NCBI GenBank assembly: GCA_038373865.1
Contig: JAXGGA010003459.1
Coordinates: forward strand, 1 to 64,000
DNA: 64,000 nucleotides
Source of the DNA: Uloborus plumipes
Lineage: Eukaryota; Arthropoda; Arachnida; Araneae; Uloboridae
Direction: 5' to 3'
This document shows, in pieces, positions 13,230 through 27,200 of this stretch (its first letter is position 1; every line of letters starts with the position of its first letter). The translations under genes and the position numbers were made by a program. The notes under the pieces are model-generated. The model searched no databases and was not told the origin of the DNA. It saw only the letters and a list, made by a program, of their open reading frames with translations.

Positions 13230-14990
13230 AAAAAATAAAAATAATCAGATTTTTTTTATTTCAATCTGATTTTTTTTTAATTCAAATCGATTTTTTATAT
13301 TAAAAAAATTAAAAAAAAGACTTCAGAAACTCTTGTAACTGTTTAGCTGTACTTATGAATATTAGTAAGCATAAAATTGATATTGTTAAAAATTTCAATA
13401 TTAGTAAGCATGAAATTGATATTGTTAAAAATTTCAAAACAAAATTTCATTTATTATGTCACCAAAAAAATTTCATAACATTCAATGCAAACGATTTTAA
13501 TACAAATGCATATGATTTAAATCATAAGTATAATACAGATGACATAGTAACACACTGAAAAACATAACAACAGAAGGAAATAAATAAATTGGACATTGCT
13601 ACATATGTCTTTTAATTAATATGCTCTGTTATTTATTTATTTTTACACTGAAAATATGATTTCTCGTAACTTTGAAAAACGTGTTAGCAGTTTCCAGCAA
13701 ATTTCTCTTTTTCAACATTACTTAACTGTCTTAAATTGAAAAGTGTTTTATGAGAAAAAAATCAAAAGATACACAACCATCTACCATCTTTTCGTGTATT
13801 GCCTTTTAACTTCCTTATCAATTTCAAAAAAAAAATAAATAATAATAATAATAATAATAATGCCGAATATAATTTAAAAGTCTCCATTGCCTAAAAATGT
13901 GAATAATTAGATTGAGTAAGGAGAGAAAAAATGAATAGATAGAAGTATTAAATAAATGAGAGAAAACCATAAGGACAAAAATCAATTTTAGGAAGAAAAG
14001 TTATGCAAAAAACAGAAACTAAAACTAAGCAAAAAACAGAATTTATGAAAATCAAAAAATCAAGAAGATTTCTAAGCTTAAGTTGAAAAATGATTTAACT
14101 CAATGATTTAAAAAAAAAAAAAATCATTTGATTTAAATCACTGGTTTAATAGAAATAAAACCAAATTTAAGACAACGTGTCTACAAGTACAAATAAAAGG
14201 TTAAAAAAGAGTTAGAAAACTCTAGCAGATAGCTATTGGTTCTATTGACTGGTGTCAGTGAACCATCATCTTTTTGCACTGATGATGGGGCTTCATTCAT
14301 AGTAGCCCCCAAATAGCTATCTGCTAGAGTTTTTTAACTCTTTTTTAACCTTTTATTTGTACTTGTAGACACGTTGTCTTGCATTTTTAACTTCATAAAA
14401 CCAAATTGTTATTCCATAATGTATTCGATAAAAAAAAAGTACACAAGTCGAGAAAAGCTTGTCTTTTTTTCTTTTCTTTTTTTTTTAATATAATTTTTGA
14501 TTTTCAATGTAGTTTAACTTTATTTTCCTTTATTTATTTAGTTTTTTAAATCCTGGTGTGGTGATGAATTTTATTCATTAATTTTTTTTAAGCAAATTAG
14601 AATTTAACTTCTCTATTACACAAAAGATTTTTTTCGAGTTAAACAAAACGATTGAAAATGAGCAAAATAAACCGGAATTAAAATTCTGAAACAAAATTAA
14701 GTTGCGAAAAAGAACAGAAAAATCAATTTTGGATTTTCATGTGAAAGATACTACTCGTTTTCGTAAAACATTGCATCTGGCATTCTTAATTGTGCTTAAT
14801 TTCGTCTTTATTATATTTGAATTATATTGTATTAGACCATATTCAAATCCACACTACGCGATTCGAAAGCTGTCTGCTATTATTTCCTTTAAGCCACGCC
14901 CACACTGAAATCGCTTTCCGGTTGCCGTGTAGTCACGTGATATTCTCTGCCCTGCTGGATCCGATATTCCCGCGACCGCAATTTGCAATG
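13230..14990 (-). repeat. Right arm of the giant inverted repeat, ending at the CLPB promoter
   Basis: Inverted match to 10222-11840. Differences from the left arm are a tandem duplication of about 41 bp (13345-13440), a 36-bp deletion near 14150 and a 227-bp hairpin insertion (14168-14394). The arm ends at CCGCAATTTGC, some 50 bp before the CLPB start codon, so the presumed CLPB promoter lies inside it. Confidence 0.88.
14168..14394. mobile_element. Hairpin insertion with 13-bp target duplication
   Basis: The insert is mostly a hairpin: AAGACAACGTGTCTACAAG at the left pairs with CTTGTAGACACGTTGTCTT ending at 14380, giving arms of about 70 bp around a short loop. It is bracketed by the 13-bp direct repeat ATAAAACCAAATT (14155-14167 and 14395-14407). 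The left arm of the big palindrome has one uninterrupted copy of this site, so it serves as the empty site. A 13-bp duplication is more typical of target-primed insertion than of cut-and-paste transposition. Confidence 0.75.
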
Positions 14991-15038
14991 CAATGTGTTA
15001 ACTTTTTATTATGAAAAGTTCGATGAGCGGAATTCAGA
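14880..15038 (+). promoter_or_regulatory. Presumed CLPB promoter and 5' UTR
   Basis: Just upstream of the start codon lie CCACGCCCAC (KLF/GC-box-like, near 14894), CTTTCCGG (ETS-like, near 14913) and the palindrome TCACGTGA (14933-14940), an E-box of the USF/MITF type. There is no TATA box at a fitting distance, which suits a housekeeping promoter. An in-frame TGA at 15024-15026 supports the ATG at 15039 as the start. The same motifs occur mirrored at 10260-10330. Promoter activity is inferred from position and motifs. Confidence 0.5.
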
Positions 15039-15270
15039 ATGACTCTGCTTCGAAGAACCAGATCAGTTTGTAATTTAACTAAACTATATTTCACGCCAAG
15101 TAAAAACTTCCAGTATTTCCCTAAATCTTCTCATGTACTTTATTTTCAAAGAATCAACAGTGGGGCTGTCATAAAGTTGACAAATATTCAATCTTGTTGC
15201 AAGGAGTATTGGTTAAAAGGAACAACTTTACTGTCCATTTTAATTGCATTCCATTCTGAAAGGATTAAAG
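15039..15270 (+). CDS. CLPB: CLPB exon 1: start codon, mitochondrial presequence, hydrophobic segment
   Basis: Residues 1-77. It opens [18 protein letters not shown], rich in arginine, lysine and hydroxylated residues and lacking acidic ones until E56, as in matrix-type targeting signals. [10 protein letters not shown] (62-71) is a short hydrophobic run, in the place where mammalian CLPB carries the segment before its PARL protease site. The donor GTAAAT follows at 15271. The codon is split after one base. Confidence 0.85.
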
Positions 15271-18200
15271 GTAAATTGTTATTGTGACTTTAAAATTTTT
15301 AATTATTATATTTTCTTCATTTACTTTGTTTCTTTATGGATTAATTTCCTATTCAGAGATCATGAAACTTATTAATGACCTTTTAAATACGTTTCTTAAC
15401 ATTGTTAGATCCTAGGTATGAAAGAACACCACCCTTTACTTACCATTGCACTATTATTACTTAATACATTTCACAATTTAGGTGAAAAAGAGGAATATTA
15501 GACATAACAAATATTATACTTTATTGCATAGTCACACAGGCTCACAATTCTAACCAAGACCAACTTCTAACACATTACTACTAATTAATTATGATAATAG
15601 TTTAACCTGTTTGGTGATGAAATAAGTGCAAATTAATGAGTATTTCCCTGTGCTGCTCTTCTACATTCTATCCATATTGAAGGTAGTAGTACATACTTAC
15701 AATTTAAGAAACAACTAATTGAACACTATTTTCAGCCCTTCCTTTCTCTTAACTAGTCCTACCTGAAAAAGAGCTTTTCTTTCTGAAAAACCATATTTTG
15801 CTAATCTTTTAACCCTTTATGCCCCGATGGGACTTAGAAGTCCTGCTTATATTAATTTAGCATTATGGATCCTAAATGGCTGTAATCATGCTGAAGCTTT
15901 TGCATACCACTCCTTGCACTTTGCTGAGAGGCCGACAGATGGTACTCTGCAATCGGAAACAGTTTTCTTGGGGGCTCTAAGGCGTGGGGGGCTTAGACCC
16001 CCAAAATTTTTCTATTTGATAAAAATGCTTTTTGATGTATTTGCCAGGTAACTGTGTTTTTGCTCTTTGTTGCGTAATATCTGAAAAACTATTAGAACAT
16101 AATTAGTTACAAGACTACGTATAAATTTAGGCACAAATAGTGGACATAATAACTAATATGTTTTATAATTTAAGATTTTTCGTATTACAGCTTTGAATTT
16201 GTTGCAGGGGACTGTTTGAAAAAACTTCAGGACAGAATTTACATGACAATTTTAAGTTTTAGAAATATGTAATTATACCTTATTTCATAAGAAAAATATA
16301 GCTTCATTATTCTATTTTTAGATATTAATTGCCAAATTTATGTAGTGTTAATAGATTTTTTGAAATACTATCTTTAACAGTTAGACTATGGGATTGGGAC
16401 AGTCAGGGGATTGTTTTGGGCGCTTAGATAGTTTCTAGAACAAAAAATTAAATTGTTATCACTCCAAATACAATTGGGCTACAAAGTATTACTGCTTTAC
16501 TTGTATTAAGAGCGATAAGTAATTACTTTATTACACTTTATTATTTTTAAAATACTCACTCCAGACTGCCAATTACCAGTTTACAAAGAATCGCCCATAT
16601 ATAAAAATTCATTGTTAAATTAATATGCAACATAAAGAGTTAAAGAAAATAGTTAATTCGAGAAAAACAAAGCTAATAACTCTACTTTTAACAATGGAAG
16701 GTGGAATGAAGTGCAAAATGGTAAGGGATGACTATGTAATAATTTTTTTTAATTTAATTCAATTTGAAATTTAATTTAGGATCCCGTAAATGATTTTAAG
16801 CCAAAACATTTATATCCATTGAATTTTTATTAAAATTGGTGGAAAAAATAATTTAACAAAAGAAAATGAAAACTAATTTGTTAATTGCTTCATAACAATA
16901 GAAATTCAACCAGTCAAATGTTTTTAATTCAGGCATCGACTGTCGCTTTCTTATATGAATCACGTTTTTAGTTTTGATTCATTAAAGCGATTGATTAAAT
17001 TAACCAGTACAAACTGTAGTAAGAATTTTTAAATTATTGACGTTGTGCTTTTCTTTTGCATTGTACAGAGGAAAATCTCTTAAGAGCAGCAAGAACTGGT
17101 AATGCAAAGGAAATCAAAAGGTAAGATGCATTTTATTTCTGAAACCTTTCAAGTTGATGGGGGAAGCGGCTAAGCAAGCCCATATTTTGTTCATTCTGTG
17201 ATACTTTGCTTGAAATGAAAAAATTTGAATTTTCCTAAATATGGGTTTTATAAGAATACAAAACTAATATTCATTTATGTTGTTTTAATAGTACTTCTCC
17301 TTACATTATTTTAATGTAATACAGTGTTTCCCTACCTATGGTACACATACCACTGGTGATATGCGACTTGCTAGTTGGTGGGATACGAAAAGTAATCAGT
17401 AATGGCAGATATAAAAAATAAATAATACCAGATATTTTTGTTCCTATAATTCATTAAAATTATCAAAATTTTGGCAATCAGTATCACTTAGTTTTTTTTT
17501 TTTTAGAGTGCACTTTTAAATTTTGTTTTTTCCATCAGTAAATTTGGAAAGATTATACACTGTATTCGAAACAAGCACACGGATTGCATTTGGTGTATTT
17601 TATAGAAATACTTGAACATAACAGAATAAATTAACTTGGGAACAAATCTGACTTACCCCCCTCTTGGCGACTTTTTCCTGTTGGCGCCAAAAAATCATCG
17701 CCAAGACTTCGATGTACGACAAAAAACATCGTACAACATTCTTAGCGATGCACTTTTGGCACCAACAGAAAAATTCATATTGACATAAAAAATGTAAAAC
17801 ACTATTATAGTGGAAAAGGAAATATCAAAAATCCTCAATTTCAACAAATGAAGAATACAAACGTTTTTCAGATAACAGTGATTTCTCACATGTATACGAA
17901 AGTCGGCACAGTAAAAAATCACACTCAATACTATACTGCAAAGTTATTGCAAATATACGCTTCAAAATCAACAAAACAACCCAACAAAAACATCTATGGT
18001 TCATAATAAAACAACGTACTACAACTGCATGAAATGCAGCAAATAAGCGCTGCAATAATACTACTGTATAGATACATTTGCAGAAAAATAACACTATTTG
18101 TTTTTTAAAGTAGCAAAGATTCCTTATTTCTATAGTAGCATAGTAAATAAAAACTAGCCAACAACAAAATCAATAACTTTTCAAACATATGTCGCACTAA

Positions 18201-21200
18201 AGGATTTTGTCAATGTAAAGTCAAAACAATTTGAAAAGTTCCTCAAATTTCGATATATGAATAGTAAAAACGTCTCCTAAGTACGTCGCAAACAACCATC
18301 AATTAATTTTCTATTATGTTTCAAAATTGCTTATAAAATTTTCCATAAAATGACGCTTCATATTTTTCAAAAGTACCAGAGGTGGCTTATTTTAGTTATT
18401 CAGTACATAAAATTAAAGCTTTTATAAATAAAAACGCTATAAAAGTATTATTAAACTACAGAAAAGTATTTTTCCATATGTTGCTAAGGAAACAAATAAG
18501 TAGCATAAAGTACGGGGTTTCGTTCATTTTGCAAGATTTAAGTAAAAATGAACCTCAATATTTCATCTTTCATGTTATCAATTTTTGAACAAAACAGCCA
18601 AATATGAACTCACCTTCGTATTGCTTAGGATGTGCCGATACAACAGATGACAACTGCTAATTACGACACATACTGACACAACACTAAATAGTTCATCTCC
18701 CTACTTCCAAAGCACAAAGATTTCACTTCCAACAACACATAACAGCGAAAATGCCGCTAATCGAGCACTCAAAAAATGGCGCACTTTCTAACAGTTGTTA
18801 ACACCCCTCATTCACTTAACACTTGCAAACACTCATATTTTCTTAGGCTACAACACACAATAGCGAAAATACCACTAATCTAGCACTCAAAAAAATGGCG
18901 CGCTTTCTAACATTTGTTAACAACCAACATTCACTTAACACTTGCAAACACTCATACTTTCTTAGGCGCCAATACGGATAGACAACTACTGTAAATAGTT
19001 TTGAAATAAAAAAACAGTAATACGTTTTTACTTTAGATACAAAGCGAAAATAATAAAAAGCAACACGCCTTCCAATAACACATCCCACAACACAAACAAG
19101 TTAAAATGACGTAGTTGAAGGGTTGCCAGTACCATAGCTCATTCCAAATCATCCAATAACGTCATCATTATACCATACACAAAAATGTATCGCCGTATGA
19201 TTGGCGATTTTTTTCAAATATCGCCAAGGGGGGGTAAGTTAGAGGAGTACCTTAACTTGTTTTTACAACATTATGGAATGTTTTTAACAATTTTTTACAG
19301 CCATTTAATTGTAAGGAAATATGACAACAAAGTAGATAAATATGAAACCTTGAACAAGCACATATAAATAAAACGTCTTATGTGCTACAGTACTTTTTAA
19401 ATTTTGCTTGATTGTAATTCTGCATGACTTTTAGATGTGTGCCGATCGAATTTCTCCTATGTGATATGAAAACGTGTCCACCCAAGGAAATGTGGAATGC
19501 AAATAAATAAACACACTCGCAATAAAAAAATCTTACGAAGTACAATCATTTTTACGATTTAGTTCAATTTAACATGATATATAACAAAGTGGTACGCAAG
19601 CTAAAAAACGTTGGGAATTGATAGTCCAATAGGATACTTTTAGTTAAAATTTAAAAGTGCTTTGAATGTTCTCTAATGCTTAAATGCAGTCATGATGAAA
19701 AATTTGCTTCAAAATTACAACTTTCTATTGATTACAATTTAATTATTTTCTGTGTTCTTCTCTTATCCTTCTTTCTATGTCAATAGGTTAATTGAGAGTG
19801 GTGTAGATGTTAATCAACGGCATGCTTATGGATGGACACCTCTACAAGTAGCTGCTATGAATAGACATAAAAGGTGCCTGTCATTCCTTGATCTTTAAAT
19901 ATAAATTTATTATGTTTGATTTTATTTTTATCTCTATTTTTCATAAAATTTTACCCCAGCACAGCCAAATCAAACTCTAAATTTCACAGCAAAAATAAAT
20001 GAATAAATATAATAAAAATAAATAAAATAATATGTATTAAGAATAAAATGTCTGCATTTTTATTGCTTTTATTTGGAACATACAAACCGTGTTTCACAAA
20101 ATAAATTTATTTTGAAAGTAATAATAGATTATATTTCAAAACAAATTTTTTAAATTTAAATAAAAGCTTTTCATTTAAAAAAAAATGACTTTATGAACTT
20201 TAATTATTAATTTTCACTTATGAATTTGATTAATTAACATTTTTGGAAATTGCAAGCTATCATATTTCAAGTATTACCTAACTAAAAAGTTTTTTTTGTG
20301 ATGTAAAACAAACTATACAAATGCTTGTGATTTAAATCAAATTTAGTAGATGGCATTGTAGTAAACTATAATAAAAAAGGGGGGAAGTAAACAAATTTGG
20401 TAGTGTTACAAATGAGATAGCGAATGAATGAACTAAATGAACTCAATTTCATTTCTATTAAAAACTTTTTAAATTAAAGAACATTTAACATATTTTTAAG
20501 AAATAAGAAGTACTACTCTTGATGTTAAGAGATCTAATAAACAGATAGCTAATATTTTTATTTCCCTACTCTCTTGTAAAAGCAAATGAAAATCTATGTG
20601 TGGTCTTTATATATAATTAGTGTGAAAAGAATTATAAACTTCAGTATTTTCATTTAATTTTTTTTTTTTTTTTTAAATTATTTGTGCATGTTTTTAATTT
20701 TTTTACAAGAATTCGTGGTTGATGCCATGTTAGCTTTAAGGGTTTTTTTTTTTTTTTTTTCATTTTTTTACAAATATGGGCATAATATAGCTACAGGCCT
20801 CATTTGCCAGAACTTTTTTTCACGGCCATCTTTTAACCTAGTGCCCAAAGATTTCTTCAGTTTTCATTTCAAAAAGTCCTAAATACTGTGACTACACAAA
20901 TAATAATAAAAAAAGGAGTGACAAATTTAAGTGATCACTGGCCACTGACTAAACATTTTTAAAGAAATTTTTGTGTCACAAATTTTAAACTTCAAAGTAT
21001 GATTTTTACTTTAGATTATTTTAATAATTAATACTTTGCTCATTATAAATAAAAAATAAGTAACTGGTTATTTTTTATTCATTTACAGAAATTTTCCTAA
21101 ATTCTGTTTGAAAATAAAACATTTAAGATTACGCTAAATGTTTCATAAATGTATGATAAATACAACTTAAATCAAATTTAAAATGTTTCAACTTAATACG

Positions 21201-24200
21201 GTTCACAAACCACCCTTAATAGAATTTTTAAGTATTTTAGGAAAATAACGTATTTGTAATTGTTGTTTAGTTCAACCATAACTTGTACACTTCATTCAGT
21301 TTTATTTTACTGCTTTATTATTGCACCTTATATTTAAAGGTTCTTAAGCTTTTTTTCTAAAACCAAAATTGGCACTAGTCTCCGTAATCTTTTTGCTTTT
21401 TCAATTACTTTGAAGCTTAATCTATTTTTTGTGTTTATTTCTTTTAGAGCTGTCGAAGAACTTCTGAAATTGGGTGCAGATGTTGATCTTGGTGATGATT
21501 TCTCTAATGTTTATCATGTTGCCAAAGAAAAACAAGTACACTCTTTGGAAGGTGAAAATTCCAGATACTAACCGAAGTTTTGAAACAAGGTTATATGTAG
21601 CACTAAAAAAAATAATGTAAGAAAATTGGCATACACATAAAATTTTTCAAAATTGCCAGTTTCACTAACAATTGCATTTAAAAAATGGGTATTTATTACT
21701 TTGCCTGCAGCAAAATTTTCTCACTACGTAAAGTTTTTAACTGATTAATGAAAACATCGTATGAGTGCGACTTTTAGGTAGTCGATTAGCATCGTTATTT
21801 TTCTGATTTTGTATGCACATGGAAAATGGACTCGTGCAATTTTCTCGCATTGCCGTTAATTAGGCAGCAATCTTGTAGCATCTGTTTCTGGTTTGTTCTT
21901 TTTCTAATAAATTTCTGAAATGCATTCTGCCTATTGAGCTAAAATAAAAAGGTATTTTTCCTTAAGAGGATTTTTGCACCTCCAGCTCGTTTAATTGCTA
22001 TTCCATGCTGGCGAGTGCCAAAAAGCACGAAACTGCAGTCCATGGATGGAATAAACGAGTTGACGGTGTATTGCACAATAGCTATATCTTTTAAGATCAT
22101 CATTGATATCTTTTTGCTATATTTCAGAATCTAACTTTAATAGTCACCAATATTCTATTTTTAGTTTGGTCTGCCCGAGAAGATGAGTTCAATGAAAATT
22201 TGAATTTAAGAGCTTCTTTTAAGAATTGTACTGCTCTACACTATGCAGTTCTATCTAATGATCTAACTATTGTGGAAGTGCTTCTCAACCATGGTAATGT
22301 ATTTAATCATTAAAATTTTAGTTATTCTGTCCACAAAGGTATTTTATCTCAACAGAACAATAAGAAATTACTTTCTATTGAAAACAAAAAACGAGTTGGA
22401 ACATTTTTTCTTTTTACAGCTTTTTAAAAATATGTTTATAAAAACTGAAAAAAAAAATAATAAAAAATGAAAATCACTTCGATTGCCACTTCTTGTCAAA
22501 CCTTTTTTTCCCTCCTGAAGTTTATTAACTAATCCCCACATTTTTTAACTTTTTAGTCTTCTCTTTTAAGGGAGATTTCGAAAACATGCAATAGGAAAAT
22601 AACTGGAATTTGTCATATGAACATCTATGGTCTACAAGGTTTAAAATAAGGGGTCATTAAGCCATACTTTGTGCCTAAAAATTTCACATTGACGATCACA
22701 ATTTTGGATCCAGTCTTAATTTTTAGTACCTAACTTTTTATATAAATATTAGTTAATGACCATAATTTTAAACACACTAGTCAGTTTCCAAAATTCAAAT
22801 ATTTGCCTGTGACTTGTGACAGTGGTCACCCCTGCGCAATCCACAGGGAATTACTAAGGCATTTGGAATTCTGGATTATATCAGTTTCCAATCACTGTTG
22901 CCTTTAATTAATTGTATTTCGAATTAGTTTATTTTATACAGTGGCGTAGGAACTTGGTAAAAGTAAGGGAAGCTGAGCGCAGTGCCGAATATTGGTGCTA
23001 CAGGGGGGAGGGGGGCGCCCAGTAGCAGAAATTGCGAGACGCGAGACGTACGTCGCAGATTTTTCAGCGATCTGCAGATAATTTTCAAAAGAAGGGGAAG
23101 GAAAATCAAATACAGCTCAATGAAAATTGAGAGAAAATAAATATCTTTGGTCAGCCAAATGGTGATGCTGTTCATTGTCAAAACAAACAAAATTAACCCA
23201 TGTTTTGTACTTTCATTATACATTTTACATTACCATCCTCTTGTAAGCAGCAGTGGGAAAGGCCCCTGCTTTATTCTCATACAATACACTATTAATCTAC
23301 TCTAGCGACTACTCCTCGTTATAAAGACCTTTTTCTATGGGAGGGAGACCGTCGTTATATCGAACATGACTATATTTGCAATTCAGTGAAGACAATTTGG
23401 TGTGTTATGTAAGTAATCAACAGAATTTTCTAAATCAATTTTTAAATATGTATGGTTGGTTAAAAAGATTTGCAACTCCTTAAAAGCGCATGATATTAAA
23501 AATGTTATGTTTCTTCCCTTCAATCAGTATAGTTTAACTGGTGTTTTCTGGGAGATTTTGCAAAGGGACAACTTATCGGTAGCGAATGTGTTAAAAAGTT
23601 CTCAAATACTCCTCAATTTGAATTTAAAAAAAAGAGTAAACTAATAAAAATGCTGCAGATTATTTCCAACTGTCCGAATCGGTGTCGCAGACTAGCTAGA
23701 AAATTTCTGCTTCTGAGGGGGGGGGGGAGACTCACTTTGCCACCCTTTGTACACAAAAGTTCAATTTTTGAAATCATAAATATTCAAACAAATTTGATGT
23801 GAATGAAAAGAATTTAAAAACATAACTAATATCTCTTTTCTCAAAAAGACAACAAGTTTTAAGTGCATACTTTTACATTCGTAATTTTATCTTAGCTTTA
23901 GAAGTAATATTCGTGCGGAAATGGGGAGTCTCAAATTCCTCCCAGAAAATTTCCAAATAGGGTAGTTGTGACCTACTGAATATCCCTTTTTTAACTACTA
24001 GATATTGTTAAGAGGCTTACAAAACACAAAAATTCACCATTGCCGAATTTTAAAACACAACGGTTGATTCTTAATGATTTTTTTAAAAACCCACGCGCAA
24101 AAAAAGCGCGCCTTGAAACCGAAACCCGTGACGTCAGAGGGCAGTAACTTTCAGCCTTTCATCCATAAAAATTGGATTTTTGCTATATTATCGTTTCATT

Positions 24201-27200
24201 GCGGGATTTTCTCCTTCCGTAATCAATACCTTAAAGTCTACTAATTCACTATTTAAAACTGGATTTATCAAAGAGCACTCCAATACCCTGCTAGGGGTGA
24301 TTGTTTTGATATTTTTTGGCGAAATCCGTAGTCAAATTTTTAGAACGCATCACTTGGCGAGAAAAAAAAAACTTACGGCAGTGCAGAGCGACAACAGTGC
24401 GGAAGCCGGAGAAACCGGTTTCTCGAGCTCCTCACATCTAAAGCTTCTCGCTCTTTCTTCGCCTTAGTGGAAAGTTCAAAAGCGCCAACGAATGCCCAGT
24501 GACGTCACAACCGCTTGAAATTTAAAAATTATTTTAAAAAAAACTACTTGTCGCAGCGCAAAAATTTTTTCGCCGTTGATGTCCATGTCTGTTGCTCTAT
24601 CATATAAAAATAAAATTGAAAAATCGAAAACTACCCTATTGTAGCTTTAAAAACGATTGTAGACAATTTCTGGTACATTTGATAACGTTAAGGGCACAGC
24701 TGTTTTTCAAAACTGAAGCTCCGAAAATACAATTTTAATCTGTTCTCAATGTCTGAAAGGTTTTCCGGCAATTTTGGAAAATTAAAGCTCGAGAAACAAG
24801 AGTTCAAATATTCCGTAATGATTTTGGCGGCTAGAGGGCTTTGGAAAAGTAAAATTTTGAATAACGTACTGCAAAAAATGTAGTGATAGAATTTTTCTGA
24901 GGGAGCTGAGCCGGCTTGAAATATTCCAGGGGGAGCCGGAGCTCCTCCGGTTCCTACGCCCCTGATTTTATGTTAATTTTTTAAGCATAAATTTCCCATA
25001 CTCCATCAAATTAGAGGGCAAAAAAATCCCCCCATCCCCTTAGGTTAAATATCGTTGGAAAGTTATTTTTTTTCTGAAGAATAAGATGTTTGTTCCATTT
25101 CTCTCCATTAAGTAGAACAGGTGATAGAAGGGATTCTAATTTAGCCATTTTTCAAGGCTCACCTCGAACAAAACTGTATTACGTTCAACCAAACGGCTCC
25201 AAAACTTTTCCAACAAGGTCGTGCTCGTGTTCGACAAGTAAAACCGGTGACTCTTTGTTTTGTTTATTGCTTGTCTTAATTCAACAAAATATATACAATT
25301 GCTTATATTTTCTTTTTTTTTTTTTTTTTTTTTTTAAACATTTAAGAAAGGTTGTCATTTTTTGTACGGTATTTTATTTTGTTTACGTGATTTCATATAA
25401 ATTACATTGCGTATTTGAGAGGGTTTTTTCTGCGAGAGAAAGGAGCTGGATTTTTCGTTTGTGCTAGATATTTTACTATGTTTTTGAATTATGTTCATAT
25501 TTTTTCATTTTTTATATCAGGATGAGAAGGAGGAGGGGTCTCTTATTTATTTGGCGAATCATTCTAAATTGTAAAGGAAGTGTTACTGTACTTTTAAAGG
25601 GTATGTGAGCATTTCAGTTAAAGCTAATGCTTATTTTACATCAAGATGGAGAGGGGAGGGGATTATCTTCTTTTTCAGCGGAGAAGCCGTATTCGGTGGC
25701 ATATAATAGTCGATTTGACTTCAAACCACCAGAAGCAGGTTGGTGATCGAGCCACCGAAGGCGTTAAGGTAGTCGCCGCAGGCGACGAAAGAGGGTTGGT
25801 GAGCGAAGCAAGCAGGGGACGGAGCCCCCTAAATTTAGTCTAGCTATTAGTTTAAAAAAAAAAAACTTATAATTATGGAATTTGATTTTATTTTTGAGTA
25901 TATGTATCATTGATAATTATTTGCATTAGCAGTTTCTTTAATATTTTCTCTGACATTGCAGGAGCTAATCCAGAGAAAAGAAATTCTCTTGGTCACAAAC
26001 CAATAGATTATGCTAGGACTGATGATATGAAGAAACTTCTTCTCACATATACAGAAAAAGTGAGAACATTATCAACATTTCCTTTCAGAAAAGTTATATC
26101 AACAAGATAAAAAATACTATCATTATTATAAAAAAATAGAACTAGAGTTAGTCATCAAATATTGTTATTCAGGCAAGGATATCATGAAATAAAATTCAAA
26201 TTTTCGCTAAAATGTTTTTGTCTTGAACCTGATGTATTTTTATTGAATTTTTTTTGCCATAAATATTTATTAATAATATATTTATTTATTTTTCTGGTTT
26301 TACATATTGAGCATGAAGCATTTTGTTAATAAATCAACATAAGACTAAAAAAAGTAGTGTGTAGGAAATAAGTACTTAAAGATCTGAAATAGAAGTTTTT
26401 TTTCTTTTCAATAGCAGGATTGATGATGAAAAAAACCTGAAATCATAAATATATATTGAATATTGATAATATTTCACAATGATTACATTGCTTGCATTCT
26501 GACTTATTATGTCATGAAATTCCATTGAATGTTTCATTCATTATGTGTTTGGAAACAGTGCACACTATAATTAACTAGTACTTGAAGCATTATTTTTGTT
26601 ATTTTAATAGACTTTTTATGCATGCCCAATTTTGGACAATTGTTTTCATGGGCTTGATAAGTTTGTAAAAAGAATAAAATTGTTCTATCAGAATTATTAA
26701 TAGCAGAATTATTTCTTTATAATTTAAATTTCATGTTTAATGTCTACAATTTTCATGTCTTAAATTGATTCCTTAAGAAATGATGAAGGGATAAGTTTTT
26801 TACTTTTAAAACCAATTTTGTTCAGTATAGACAAATGCAATCTGAGAAAGAAGCGCAAGAAAGACGCAAATTTCCTCTTGAACAGAGATTGAGAAAACAC
26901 ATAGTTGGTCAAGAAGGAGCCATTACCAATGTTGCTGCAGGTGAGTTATCATTGCTTGATATATTTATGACGAATGCAGAGAATTTGATTTGTATAGAGA
27001 AACTGAAAAGTTATTTTTCAAATTTTTTATTATTTTTATTAGTATTATTAATTATTAATTATTTTGCATTCTTGTTAAATTTTTGCATTTGAAAACCAAG
27101 AAAATTATTTTTGTCATTGTAAGTGTTACTTTGCTGAACAGCAAACTCACAGAATCTCTCACTCATCTTTTGCAATCATTGCTGATATCAAAATTGTGGG

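Noticed and set aside
14702..14908. 68-codon frame, identical in 10304-10510 on the other strand, as a gene
   Set aside because: The identity comes from the inverted repeat. The frame lies in the CLPB upstream region and has no recognisable domain; its conservation is explained by DNA duplication.
15810..16440. piggyBac element in intron 1 starting TTAACCCTTTATGCCCCG
   Set aside because: No inverted partner ending in GGGTTAA was found, so only a possible one-sided relic is noted.
24180..24467. 95-codon frame as a gene in CLPB intron 5
   Set aside because: It lies wholly inside a TA-inserted MITE nested in a hAT and shows no domain.
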